A stretch of DNA of 64,000 bases from Oceanirhabdus seepicola (GTDB taxonomy: Bacteria; Bacillota; Clostridia; Clostridiales; Clostridiaceae), in the NCBI RefSeq assembly GCF_023684385.1, contig NZ_JAGSOJ010000001.1:1-64000 (forward strand), given 5' to 3'. Within the stretch, counting starts at the first letter, position 1. Each line of letters starts with the position of its first letter. A program made the translations under genes and the position numbers. The notes beneath the pieces are model-generated. The model ran no database searches. It saw nothing but the letters and a program-made list of their open reading frames with translations, and was not told the DNA's origin. Shown here in pieces: positions 6,822-15,500 of this stretch.

Positions 6822-8783
6822 CTATCTTTTTAAACCATTAATAACAACATCAAGTAATTCATCAACTGTTGAAACGATCTTAGCATTTGCTGAATAAGCA
6901 TGCTGATATTGTATTAAACTTGCCATTTCTTCATCTAATGATACACCTGAAACAGATTCTTTAGCTTGTTGAAAGCCTGAAATTAAAGTTGTTTGATTTA
7001 AACCAATTCTCTTTGCTTCTTGAGTCTGTATACCAAGTTCATCAATAACATCTTTAAAATAATTATCTGATGTCATCCCAGAAGTGTTATTTTTTATAGT
7101 TTTAACACCAACAGAGTTCTCAACTAATCCCCCCGTTGTTCCATCTCCAGTACACTTGGATATGAAAAATTCTCTGGTCATTTCCCCTTCAACATCTCCA
7201 ATCTTCATAAACGCATTACGAAGTTGAGCTATTGTCAGAGCTCTATTACCATCAGTATTTCCATTTTCTTTATTATTTTCAGTATATGAATAGTCGTCAT
7301 CATCAGTTTTTGTCTTTATCTTCATAACATCTTTAAGAATTTCTTCATTTATTGTAATATTACCAGCTGTAATCTCATCTTCACTCATAAGTATTGTTTT
7401 AAGATTCGTCATATTTCCATTTTCATCATATTCTGCCTCTTCTCCATTGATAAAGAACGGAAGAAAATCCATTTTATAGGAATGCGGAACCACATTTCCA
7501 GCATCATCCTTTTTATTTACTACTACCGTAATTAACTTCCCATCAGCATCCTTATAGTCGCTTAATGATAATTTTTTGAGTTCCTCTTCATCTGGAATTT
7601 CTGTTACCCCACTATGAATACTATTTACAGCCATAGCCAATCCTTTTGCTAGCTTATCCATACGCTCCATATATTTATCTACATCTTCTTGAACCGACTG
7701 AAGTCCATTTAATTTTCCTTTTGATGGTTCAAATAATCCAAGTTTACTTCTGAAATCATCTTTTGTTACTACAATTGAACTTGCGCCATTAAGTTCAGCA
7801 TAAGATGTCCCTTCTTGATTTGCCCATAAAACCCTTGTTTCTTTAATCTGTCTTATCACTTCATCCCTATCTTTTGGATCAATTGCTGAAAGATCAACTG
7901 TAATAGGCTCACCAACCTCATTAGAATTCCCAAGTTTATATGTTTCTAATGTCATTTTATCACCTTTAACAGTAACTCCACTTATATACGTAAATCTAGA
8001 AACAGACATATTCGGATCTTTTCTAACTAGAAGTTTTTCAGCTCCTCCTGGTATTGTAGTGGAATCTTGAGCTGTTATATCCTGTCCATAAAAGCTCTGC
8101 TTTTTAACATCAACATTTAATAAAGAACTCAATTCATCTATCAGTAGATCTCTTCTATCCATTAAATCATTAGGTTCTTGTTCAGAAACCTTAACACTTA
8201 TAATCTGCTGATTTAAGTCATCAATCTGTTCTAGAACATTATTAACTCGAAAAACACTTTCCTTTATTTGAAGATTAGTATTCTCTTTTAATTTATTCAA
8301 CTGATTATAGTTATGATTAAGTTCATCTGCAAGTGCTTTTGACTGTTGTGCAACAACTGTTCTTGCATTTGAGCTCTGTGGTTGTTTTGAAAGTTGTTGC
8401 CATGAGTCATAGAACTTACCTAAAAGACCTGAAATTCCAGTATCTGAAGGTTCATTATAAATATTTTCAACCTCACTTAACAATGCTTCTCTCGCCTCAT
8501 ACTTACCCTGTGTACTCAGCTCACCTCTTATTTGGAAATCTATGAATTCATTTCTTACTCTCTGTACTGTTGCAACTTCAACTCCTGTACCAAGTTGACC
8601 AGGTCCAATATATGAGTTCATTGATGGTGCCATAAACGGATTTGAAGTTTGCAACTGTGCTCTTTGTCTCGAATATCCTTCTGTATTTGCATTAGCAACA
8701 TTGTGATTAGTAATTCCTATCGAATATTGCTGAGCAGACATTCCTCTTTTTGCTACATTAAAAATTGATAATAATCCTGACAT
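6822..8783 (-). CDS. flgK: Hook-associated protein FlgK (HAP1)
   Basis: 653 residues. The rod/hook-family N-terminus (LLSIFNVAKRGMSAQQYSIG, then NANTEGYSRQRAQL) and C-terminal helix (EEMASLIQYQHAYSANAKIV) are diagnostic. The protein forms the first junction layer between hook and filament. Start ATG after AGAGGTGATA. Preceded after 4 bases by flgN, its export chaperone, and followed by flgL. Confidence 0.95.
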   Translation of the reverse strand: MSGLLSIFNVAKRGMSAQQYSIGITNHNVANANTEGYSRQRAQLQTSNPFMAPSMNSYIGPGQLGTGVEVATVQRVRNEFIDFQIRGELSTQGKYEAREALLSEVENIYNEPSDTGISGLLGKFYDSWQQLSKQPQSSNARTVVAQQSKALADELNHNYNQLNKLKENTNLQIKESVFRVNNVLEQIDDLNQQIISVKVSEQEPNDLMDRRDLLIDELSSLLNVDVKKQSFYGQDITAQDSTTIPGGAEKLLVRKDPNMSVSRFTYISGVTVKGDKMTLETYKLGNSNEVGEPITVDLSAIDPKDRDEVIRQIKETRVLWANQEGTSYAELNGASSIVVTKDDFRSKLGLFEPSKGKLNGLQSVQEDVDKYMERMDKLAKGLAMAVNSIHSGVTEIPDEEELKKLSLSDYKDADGKLITVVVNKKDDAGNVVPHSYKMDFLPFFINGEEAEYDENGNMTNLKTILMSEDEITAGNITINEEILKDVMKIKTKTDDDDYSYTENNKENGNTDGNRALTIAQLRNAFMKIGDVEGEMTREFFISKCTGDGTTGGLVENSVGVKTIKNNTSGMTSDNYFKDVIDELGIQTQEAKRIGLNQTTLISGFQQAKESVSGVSLDEEMASLIQYQHAYSANAKIVSTVDELLDVVINGLKR

Positions 8784-8787
8784 AATA

Positions 8788-9201
8788 TCACCTCTTCACT
8801 TTACCATACGAATTATATACATTAGTTCTTCTACTGTTAGGTTTCATAGCATTCAACAGTTGATTAGTAAAACTTAGCTTCTGCTTAAGAATCAAATCAT
8901 TTGTTTCCTTTTGCATGCTTAAGGACTCTAACTGCCTTCTGATATCTTTATAAAGCTCACTTAACTTAGAGTCTCCAATCTCATTTACAACAGATTTCAT
9001 ACTAATCTCACCTAGCAAACTTCTTCTTTCCATCTCAATTTCAGCAATGCTCTTTGATGCGCTCTGAATCTTCTTAACGCACTCTTCCATCTCTAACAAT
9101 GAATCACTTGCAATATATCTATGTTGTTCTTCAAGTAAATTTAGCAAATTCTCCAATGCATCGTGTTCCATATTCATGATTTCAAATATCTTATCTCTCA
9201 T
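8788..9201 (-). CDS. flgN: FlgN-like export chaperone for FlgK/FlgL
   Basis: 137-residue, mainly helical, charged protein between flgM and flgK, the standard flgM-flgN-flgK order. Heptad-like helices (EHDALENLLNLLEEQHRYI, MQKETNDLILKQKLSFTNQLLNAM) fit the FlgN family, which keeps FlgK and FlgL soluble and targets them to the export gate. Start ATG after TTAGGAGGA. Confidence 0.88.
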   Translation of the reverse strand: MRDKIFEIMNMEHDALENLLNLLEEQHRYIASDSLLEMEECVKKIQSASKSIAEIEMERRSLLGEISMKSVVNEIGDSKLSELYKDIRRQLESLSMQKETNDLILKQKLSFTNQLLNAMKPNSRRTNVYNSYGKVKR

Positions 9202-9237
9202 TATTTCCTCCTAACTAAGGTACATAAGAAAAATAAA

Positions 9238-9510
9238 CTAAACTTCCTCTCCCTTAATGTGACCCATTATCTTTTTAGCAAGAAGTTTGCTATCAACTTT
9301 GTATGTTCCATTCTGAACTTTTTCTTTAATCTCACTAACCAGTTTTTCTCTATCTTCCTTGTTTAGAGAATCTATTTTACTTAGTTTCCTACCTATTTCA
9401 GAGATTTGAATTTTATCTTTCTCATTTCTGATTTGCGTATTAGTACTCTTATTAACATTTTTACTATAGTATTGATTAACATAATTTGCTCTAATTCCAT
9501 TAATTTTCAT
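9238..9510 (-). CDS. flgM: Anti-sigma-28 factor FlgM
   Basis: 90 residues from the ATG at 9510, which has a better-spaced GAGG site than the in-frame GTG two codons upstream. Domain pattern: MKINGIR start, KDKIQISEIGRKLSKI, and the sigma-binding KEDREKLVSEIKEKVQNGTYKVDSK split over the C-terminal half. FlgM holds sigma-28 inactive until it is exported through the completed hook. A sigma-28 type promoter lies directly upstream, giving feedback control. Confidence 0.93.
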   Translation of the reverse strand: MKINGIRANYVNQYYSKNVNKSTNTQIRNEKDKIQISEIGRKLSKIDSLNKEDREKLVSEIKEKVQNGTYKVDSKLLAKKIMGHIKGEEV

Positions 9511-9555
9511 ATCCACACCTCAGATATTTATTTCTTTTTTTATTTTCTAATACTA

Positions 9556-9582
9556 TTATCGTAATTTATCCTTCAAAGTTTA
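9556..9582 (-). promoter_or_regulatory. Sigma-28 type promoter for the flgM operon
   Basis: Minus strand TAAA (9579-9582), 15-base spacer, TACGATAA (9556-9563). Same architecture as the flagellin promoter at 1411-1438. It would drive flgM and the late genes down to fliT. Confidence 0.72.
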
Positions 9583-9630
9583 TAAGTTTCCTTTAGATTT
9601 TATTGATACTATTATTTAATTTTAAAAAAC

Positions 9631-9669
9631 AATAAGCTCACAAGAGAAGGATTCCCTTGTGAGCTTATT
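9631..9669 (-). terminator. Intrinsic terminator after fliY
   Basis: Perfect 14-base stem, AATAAGCTCACAAG paired with CTTGTGAGCTTATT, 11-base loop. A GTTTTTTAAAA tract follows on the minus strand. It separates the fapA-che-fliM-fliY transcript from the flgM operon. Confidence 0.85.
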
Positions 9670-9678
9670 CTAATAAAT

Positions 9679-9727
9679 ATATCTTTAATTTAGTTTTTCG
9701 CTTATCTCAAAACTAAATTAAAGATAT
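9679..9727. repeat. 19-bp perfect AT-rich inverted repeat
   Basis: Arms 9679-9697 and 9709-9727 are perfectly complementary around an 11-base loop. It sits between the fliY stop and the terminator at 9631-9669. No T-run follows on either strand, so it is not a simple terminator. It could be a 3' processing or stability hairpin. Confidence 0.6.
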
Positions 9728-9746
9728 TCTGAAGAATGAAGAATAT

Positions 9747-9784
9747 CAACCAAATTTATTCTTTGTTCTTTATTCTCTATTCTC
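9747..9784. repeat. Dispersed intergenic repeat arm (TTTATTCTTTGTTCTTT)
   Basis: Shares a ~38-base block (CAACCAAATTTATTC, then TTTGTTCTTTA) with 22354-22391, with only a few differences. The core also recurs in hairpins at 27043-27077, 34929-35010 and 61216-61360. Confidence 0.6.
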
Positions 9785-9793
9785 TGTTTTCAT

Positions 9794-10579
9794 CTATCTC
9801 CCTAGACTTTTAATTCTATCTTCATTACTTACAATATTAGTAATTCTAACCCCAAAATTCTCATCAACAACAACTACTTCGCCGTAAGCTACTTTCTTAC
9901 CGTTAATAAGAACTTCAACTGGCTCTTCTGTTAACTTATCCAACTCTATTAACGAACCTGTTCCCAGCTCAAGGACATCTTTTATATTCAACTTAGATCT
10001 ACCAAGAACAACTGAAACCTCAAGAGGAACATCTAATATTAAATCAATATTTTGTGGCTGAGAAGCCATTCTTCCATCATTAAGTTGCTGAAATGATGCT
10101 GATTGAACATTCACTGGTTGAGCAGGCGGCATATTATCATACATATTATTACTTCCCATCATCCCACCATTGTTCTGTGGTTGCTGTTGTTGATATACAG
10201 GCTGATTATACTGCATACCTTGAGGATTATTATTTTCAACCTGTGGTTGAGGATTATTGTTCACAGGAATTTGAGAAACATTTTCTTCAATTCCTTTTGC
10301 TTGAACAGTAGTCTCTGTTTCAACTTCCCCATCAGTACCCATCATAATAGCAATTATTTTTCTAGCTGTTTTAATCGGAAGAATTTGCATTATATTACTA
10401 TCCACAAGTTCTCCTATAGCTAATTTAAATAATACTTGGACCACTGGTTCATCATCTGTAAGTTCACCTGATATTGGTGATGTATCATCACAAACCTTTG
10501 ATACTGGAGGTGATATATTAACTTCTCTAGCAAACATTGTAGCCATAGAAGTAGCTGCTGAACCAATCATTTGATTCAT
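9794..10579 (-). CDS. fliY: FliY, C-terminal part (after an in-frame stop)
   Basis: This is the rest of fliY in the same frame as 10586-11017. The reading continues through TAA as EAMNQMIGSAATSMATMF, the second CheC-like phosphatase motif. A Gln/Asn/Pro-rich linker (~100-160) and a C-terminal FliN/SpoA domain (~175-255) follow. The nearest ATG is three codons after the stop, so re-initiation could make a 261-residue protein with an intact FliN domain but without the Glu of the second E..N motif. No strong ribosome site precedes that ATG. It may be a nonsense mutation, a sequencing error, or a working split gene. Confidence 0.8.
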   Translation of the reverse strand: MNQMIGSAATSMATMFAREVNISPPVSKVCDDTSPISGELTDDEPVVQVLFKLAIGELVDSNIMQILPIKTARKIIAIMMGTDGEVETETTVQAKGIEENVSQIPVNNNPQPQVENNNPQGMQYNQPVYQQQQPQNNGGMMGSNNMYDNMPPAQPVNVQSASFQQLNDGRMASQPQNIDLILDVPLEVSVVLGRSKLNIKDVLELGTGSLIELDKLTEEPVEVLINGKKVAYGEVVVVDENFGVRITNIVSNEDRIKSLGR

Positions 10580-10585
10580 AGCTTC

Positions 10586-11017
10586 TTAAACTGCACTTAT
10601 TTCAATTTCAGACAACTCACTGGCAACACCAACAATACCATCTCCACCCATCATGAGATTAGCAACTACAGCTGCATCAGATACCTTCATTAAAAGCAAA
10701 TTACTTCCCACAATACCGCTAGTATATTGAACATCAAGTGCAATATTTGGTGTTTCAAAACCTGATTTAATTTCCCCTAAATTTGTCGGAGCAACTACTG
10801 GAGTAGTAATATTAACCTTCTGTCCAATAATCTGTGATAATGCAGTTGATGCTGATCCCATTGATATATTTCCAACCTCACCTAAAACATCTTTTTCAAG
10901 ATCAGTTAAAATTTCTTCAACCTCATTGTCTAGAGAGGCATTACTATCTTCGCTAGTTTCATTATCTCCACCTAAAAGAGCATCTATTTCTTCCTGTGAC
11001 AGAAACCCATTATTCAT
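10586..11017 (-). CDS. fliY: FliY, N-terminal part (ends at premature TAA)
   Basis: Flagellar switch phosphatase, N-terminal 143 residues. Start ATG at 11017 (MNNGFLSQEEIDALLGG) overlaps the fliM stop and follows GGAAG. It holds the CheY-P binding EIDALL motif and the first CheC-like site (LGEVGNISMGSASTALSQI). The protein stops after EIEISAV at TAA (10586-10588), one codon before the second phosphatase motif. Normal FliY is about 400 residues; here 143, the stop and 263 in-frame codons add up to that length, so the gene is one fliY broken by a single in-frame stop. Confidence 0.85.
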   Translation of the reverse strand: MNNGFLSQEEIDALLGGDNETSEDSNASLDNEVEEILTDLEKDVLGEVGNISMGSASTALSQIIGQKVNITTPVVAPTNLGEIKSGFETPNIALDVQYTSGIVGSNLLLMKVSDAAVVANLMMGGDGIVGVASELSEIEISAV

Positions 11018-12005
11018 TTTCTTCCACATCCTTATCTATAATATCTAGCACTTGAATCCCTCTGCTCTTTCCAATAATACCTGGCTTACCGTAAAAATAT
11101 GTTTTATTCATAATTTTCACCTTAACAGGTTCAGTTGATTTTTTATTAAGAGTCAGAACATCTCCAGCTTTTAAACTTAAGAAATCTTGTACATTTATGT
11201 TAGAATCCCCTAACACTCCAGTCAATTCTATATTAACACCATTCAATCTTTCTTTTATCTTAGTTTTAGATTCAAGTTTATCTGCTTCATTCCTACCTCT
11301 AAACCAATACTGAACTTCTAATTTATCCAAAATCTTTTCAACACTTAAGAAGGGAATACATAAATTAATAAATGTATGATTTTTCCCAAGATCAACTGAA
11401 AAAGTTATTAATGCAACGGATTCATTAGGTGCCAATGTTTGATTTAACGCTGGATTTGTCTCTACCCCTACAACCTCAGACTCTACTTCCAGGACATCTT
11501 CCCATGCTAATTTCAGATTAGAAATGAGCCCTTCATTCATTCTAGTAATTATATTTTTCTCTATATCAGTGAATTCTTTGCTCTTAAATTTCTTATCACC
11601 TGTTCCACCTAAAAGAATATCTAGAATCTGATAAACGTAGTCTGGATTAGTTTCAAACAAAAGATTTCCTTCTAAAGGAAACAATCTAAAAATCGTCAAC
11701 ACTGTAGGGTTAGCTATATTCCTAATAAATTCTTCATACGTAAACTGTTGCATTGTTTCGATTTTAATTTTCACACTTTTTCTAATTTGCCCCGAAAGGT
11801 ATGTTGAGATAATTCTAGCAAAATTCTCATGTATCAACTCTAACGTCCTTAAGTGTTCTTTAGAAAATTTATTAGGAGTTTTAAAGTCGTAAACTTTTAT
11901 CTTTCTTTCTTCCTCTACCGCGACAAGACTTTCTGCTTCTATTTCACCGGTAGATAATGCGGATAGCAACGAATCTATTTCGTTCTGAGATAAAACTTCT
12001 GACAT
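11010..12005 (-). CDS. fliM: Flagellar motor switch protein FliM
   Basis: 331 residues, standard length. It has the N-terminal CheY-P binding motif (LSQNEIDSLLSAL, residues ~5-17), the CheC-like middle domain with the conserved LFETNPDYVYQILDILLGGTGD, and the C-terminal SpoA/FliN-like domain (GDVLTLNKKSTEPVKVKIM). It forms part of the C-ring that sets rotation direction. The start follows AGGAATGAGG. Its stop overlaps the fliY start, so the two are translationally coupled. Confidence 0.95.
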   Translation of the reverse strand: MSEVLSQNEIDSLLSALSTGEIEAESLVAVEEERKIKVYDFKTPNKFSKEHLRTLELIHENFARIISTYLSGQIRKSVKIKIETMQQFTYEEFIRNIANPTVLTIFRLFPLEGNLLFETNPDYVYQILDILLGGTGDKKFKSKEFTDIEKNIITRMNEGLISNLKLAWEDVLEVESEVVGVETNPALNQTLAPNESVALITFSVDLGKNHTFINLCIPFLSVEKILDKLEVQYWFRGRNEADKLESKTKIKERLNGVNIELTGVLGDSNINVQDFLSLKAGDVLTLNKKSTEPVKVKIMNKTYFYGKPGIIGKSRGIQVLDIIDKDVEENE

Positions 12006-12021
12006 ACTATTACCTCATTCC

Positions 12022-12420
12022 TTAATTTATTAATCTACCTACATCTATTAAAGTAACTATCCTATCATTAAAATTAAGTACACCCCTGATATAATTTTTT
12101 TCTCTATTTTCTTCGAAATTTTCAATAATAGATTCTTCTATATCCAAAACTTCTTCAACAGTATCTACTGCAATACCAACAGCTTCATCACCTATTTTAA
12201 TAATGATAGTACTATCATGTTCTTCTTTTTTCCCTTTAACATCCAAAAGTAAATTTAAATCTAAAAGTGATATTATATTACCTCTAAGATTTATTAAACC
12301 TTTAATATACTTAGGAGCTTTAGGTACACGCGTTACTTCCATCATATCTGTAATGTTCTGCACTACCTCAGTTTTTACGGCAAATTGTTCTTCACCTAAA
12401 TTAAAAATGATAACTTGCAC
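12022..12420 (-). CDS. cheW: Chemotaxis coupling protein CheW
   Basis: 132-residue CheW-fold protein linking receptors to the CheA kinase. Conserved segments: VVQNITDMMEVTRVPKAPKYIKG, with LINLRGNIISLLDL following, and the C-terminal FNDRIVTLIDVGRLI. Starts with GTG after AAGGAGTG. One of two CheW genes in this operon; this one is nearer the canonical short form. Confidence 0.94.
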   Translation of the reverse strand: MQVIIFNLGEEQFAVKTEVVQNITDMMEVTRVPKAPKYIKGLINLRGNIISLLDLNLLLDVKGKKEEHDSTIIIKIGDEAVGIAVDTVEEVLDIEESIIENFEENREKNYIRGVLNFNDRIVTLIDVGRLIN

Positions 12421-12431
12421 AAAATCACTCC

Positions 12432-12791
12432 TTATCCAATGACTTTTTTAATAGCTTCTAATACCCTGTCTGCTTGGAAAGGTTTTACTATGAAATCTTT
12501 AGCTCCTGCTCTAATAGCATCCATTACCATAGTTTGTTGTCCCATTGCAGAACACATTATTATTTTAGCATTTGGTTCAAAAGCCTTAATGTTCTTCACA
12601 GCTTCAATCCCATCCATATCAGGCATTGTTATGTCCATAGTTACTACATCTGGTTTCTCCTGTTTATAAAGTTCAACAGCTTGAACTCCGTTAGCAGCTT
12701 GTCCTACAACCTCAAATCCATTTTTCTCTAAAATATCCTTAATCATCATTCTCATAAACGCAGCGTCGTCAACTATTAATACTCTAGCCAT
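12432..12791 (-). CDS. cheY: Chemotaxis response regulator CheY
   Basis: 119-residue single receiver domain. Acidic pair D8/D9 (VLIVDDAAFMR), phospho-acceptor D53 (VTMDITMPDMDG), switch Ser in IIMCSAMG and conserved Lys in FIVKPFQ. Phosphorylated by CheA; binds the N-termini of FliM and FliY. Lies between cheC and cheW with short gaps. Confidence 0.95.
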   Translation of the reverse strand: MARVLIVDDAAFMRMMIKDILEKNGFEVVGQAANGVQAVELYKQEKPDVVTMDITMPDMDGIEAVKNIKAFEPNAKIIMCSAMGQQTMVMDAIRAGAKDFIVKPFQADRVLEAIKKVIG

Positions 12792-12806
12792 TTTTCATAA
12801 CCTCCA

Positions 12807-13406
12807 TTATTTTACTCCTAGTGAACTAAGCATTTTTTCTAAAGACCCCGGCATAGGGATATAGTAAAAATACCCTTGAATTTCTGTATCATCTTGCATG
12901 AATGTAGTCTCAATATCTAAAACACATTCATCAAATTGTTCTGATTCGATAAATGTAGTTGATAATATCGCCCCAAGCATATCAAATGTAACTGCTGGTA
13001 CTGACGGCATTATAAGCAAATTAGTGAATTTACTAATTGCATTCATATATGAACCAGAAATAATATTTCCTATTTCGCAGAGAACTGATGCTCCCATCTC
13101 TGAAATTTCTTCTTCTTCTTTATGGGTTAATTGCTTAATTAAATCCATCCCAGTCTCTCTAGTGAAAATAAATAATATGTTACCCGGTGTATCACCTAGC
13201 ACTCTAACAATTACACCAAGCACAACTTCTTCTCCACCTATTCTAGAAAAAATCTCATCAAATGAAACTATATTAACATTAGGAACTGTCATATCTACTT
13301 TGCTTCCTAACAACTGTGAAAGCGCTGTAGCTGCATTTCCTGCCCCTATGTTACCAATTTCTCTCAAAGCATCAAGTTGCATATTTGAAAGTTTACTATA
13401 GTCCAT
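12807..13406 (-). CDS. cheC: CheY-P phosphatase CheC
   Basis: 199 residues from the ATG at 13406, which follows AAGGAGG by 6 bases. Two copies of the E..N active-site helix are visible (LREIGNIGAGNAATALSQLLG and LCEIGNIISGSYMNAISKF), the mark of true CheC. It removes phosphate from CheY and, in Bacillus, works with CheD. cheD is 4 kb upstream in the same operon. With fliY damaged, CheC may be the only intact CheY-P phosphatase here. Confidence 0.93.
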   Translation of the reverse strand: MDYSKLSNMQLDALREIGNIGAGNAATALSQLLGSKVDMTVPNVNIVSFDEIFSRIGGEEVVLGVIVRVLGDTPGNILFIFTRETGMDLIKQLTHKEEEEISEMGASVLCEIGNIISGSYMNAISKFTNLLIMPSVPAVTFDMLGAILSTTFIESEQFDECVLDIETTFMQDDTEIQGYFYYIPMPGSLEKMLSSLGVK

Positions 13407-13417
13407 CAAAGTCCTCC

Positions 13418-15487
13418 TTAGATTAATGCTGCTACATCTAAGATTAATGTAACTAATCCATCACCTAAAATTGTAGCACCTATATACTCTTTAAGATTTT
13501 GTAATGTTTTTCCTAAAGGTTTTATTACTATTTCTTGTTGCCCTAATAATCCATTAACCAATAAACCAACACTTTTTTCACCAACTTTTACAATTACAAC
13601 ATAATCCTTACTCTCTTCATTATGATCAATATCCAGAACTTCGTTCACTCTTATTAACGGAATTACATTCTCATTAAAAATCATAACCTCTTTATTATTA
13701 GTTCTCTTTATCATGTTTTCTTCATAATCAAGTACTCTATCAATATATCCTAAAGATATAGCCATAGTCTCATCACCTATTTTAACAAGTAATGCTTGAA
13801 TAATTTGAAGTGTAAGAGGTAATCTTATTATAAAAGTTGTCCCTTTACCAAGTTCACTAATAACATCAACAGTTCCACCAAGAGAAGCTATTTTAGTCTT
13901 AACAACATCCATACCTACTCCTCTACCTGAAACATCAGTCACTTGCTCACTTGTACTAAATCCTTGTGCGAATATTAGATTCTTAATATCACTTTCAGAC
14001 ATATTTTCAGTATTTATACCCTTTTCTTCTGCTTTCATCCTGATTCTTTCCACATCAAGACCTGCTCCATCGTCTTCAACCTTTATTACGGCTTTAGTAC
14101 CTTCTGGGTATGCACTAAGTTTAATATGTCCTTTTTTACTTTTACCATTAGCAATTCTTTCTTGTTGACTTTCAACCCCGTGATCTGCTGCATTTCTCAA
14201 AAGATGTAAAAGAGGATCACCAATCTCATCTATTACAGTCCTATCAAGTTCTGTGTCTGCACCATAAATTGAAAACTCAATTTCCTTGTCCAATTCAACA
14301 GATAAATCTCTTATCATTCTAGGGAATCTATTGAAAACAACATCAAGTGGTAACATTCTGATTTTCATAACAAGATCTTGTAAATCAGATGTTGTTCTAG
14401 CTATCTGTTCAAGAGTCTCATTTAAATCATTTAATTTGTGGTTACTTGAAATCTGTTCAAGTCTTGTCCTATGAATTACTAATTCAGAAACCATTGTTAA
14501 GAAATTATCCAATCTCTCAAGGTCGACCCTTACAGATTGATGTACCTTTTTCTTTGCAACTGTTTTGTCATCTTCCTTTGATTTTTTCTCTGTTGTTTTA
14601 TTAACTTGAGCTTTTTTCAAAGGTTGATTATTATTTAAGGTTTCTTCAACATTGTTTTTTTCTTTTATCTCAATTTCCTTATTTATTATATCATGTTTTA
14701 TACTACTCTTTTCAAGATTTATTTTTTTTATTTCCACATTATCAATCTCAGAAATAGATAAAACTGTTTTTTCAATAGCTTCAGATTCAGATTTTGAAAG
14801 ATAAACAAGTTCAATATCAAACTCAAAGTTTTCATTTTCAATATCTTCAGCATTAGGATTAGATTTTATTATTTCTCCATATTCCTCTAATGCTTTAAAT
14901 ACTAAGAATGCTCTAGCTGATTTTAAAAGTGTATTACTATCAAAAGTAACTTTTAGGTAATATGATGAAAATTCTTTTGTTAATGCTTGTTTCATAACAT
15001 TTAAATCATATTCATTTAAATCCATCACATCATTGTACTCCATAAAATCTTTTTCTTCTTCATTCTCTATTGTAACAGCAACTTCTTTTGCAGCATCAGA
15101 TTCACACTGAATAACAGCTACTTCCTTAAGAGAATCCATTAATTCTTGAATATCAGTATTATCTTCTACACCTTCTGAAATATTGTTCACCATAATTTCC
15201 AAAGTATCTAGACATTTAAAGAGTACAGTAACCATTTTTTGTGTTACTTTAAGCTCTCCTTCTCTGAATTTTGTAAGAACATCTTCCATTTTATGTGTTA
15301 GTTCTGAAATTTTAACATATCCCATAGTTGCAGACATTCCTTTTAATGTATGTGCAACCCTAAATATCTCATTTACTTTATCAATATCATCAGGATTCTG
15401 TTCTAACTCTAAAATCGAGTCATTTAATATCTGCAAATTTTCGATTGATTCCTCTAAAAACATTGAAAGGTATTGGGATGTATCCAT
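13418..15487 (-). CDS. cheA: Chemotaxis histidine kinase CheA
   Basis: 689 residues from ATG 15487, chosen because it follows AAAGGAGG and because an upstream in-frame start would overlap cheR. Order of domains: HPt with phospho-His H46 (VAHTLKGMSATMGY), a P2-like CheY-binding region, a charged linker, dimerisation helices, the kinase domain with N box (LLHLLRNAADHGVE), G1 (EDDGAGLD) and G2 (GRGVGMDVV), and a C-terminal CheW-like domain. Central to signal transfer from receptors to CheY and CheB. Confidence 0.95.
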   Translation of the reverse strand: MDTSQYLSMFLEESIENLQILNDSILELEQNPDDIDKVNEIFRVAHTLKGMSATMGYVKISELTHKMEDVLTKFREGELKVTQKMVTVLFKCLDTLEIMVNNISEGVEDNTDIQELMDSLKEVAVIQCESDAAKEVAVTIENEEEKDFMEYNDVMDLNEYDLNVMKQALTKEFSSYYLKVTFDSNTLLKSARAFLVFKALEEYGEIIKSNPNAEDIENENFEFDIELVYLSKSESEAIEKTVLSISEIDNVEIKKINLEKSSIKHDIINKEIEIKEKNNVEETLNNNQPLKKAQVNKTTEKKSKEDDKTVAKKKVHQSVRVDLERLDNFLTMVSELVIHRTRLEQISSNHKLNDLNETLEQIARTTSDLQDLVMKIRMLPLDVVFNRFPRMIRDLSVELDKEIEFSIYGADTELDRTVIDEIGDPLLHLLRNAADHGVESQQERIANGKSKKGHIKLSAYPEGTKAVIKVEDDGAGLDVERIRMKAEEKGINTENMSESDIKNLIFAQGFSTSEQVTDVSGRGVGMDVVKTKIASLGGTVDVISELGKGTTFIIRLPLTLQIIQALLVKIGDETMAISLGYIDRVLDYEENMIKRTNNKEVMIFNENVIPLIRVNEVLDIDHNEESKDYVVIVKVGEKSVGLLVNGLLGQQEIVIKPLGKTLQNLKEYIGATILGDGLVTLILDVAALI

Positions 15488-15500
15488 ACAGTTTCCTCCT

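Noticed and set aside
9745-9790. Possible CRISPR-like repetition of TTCTTT units
   Set aside because: Units are short, irregular and lack spacers; it belongs to a dispersed AT-rich hairpin family. No CRISPR array was found anywhere in the window.
12898-13401. Long open frame (167 codons) on the plus strand
   Set aside because: Lies wholly opposite cheC, has no ribosome site and no family resemblance; a shadow of codon bias in cheC.
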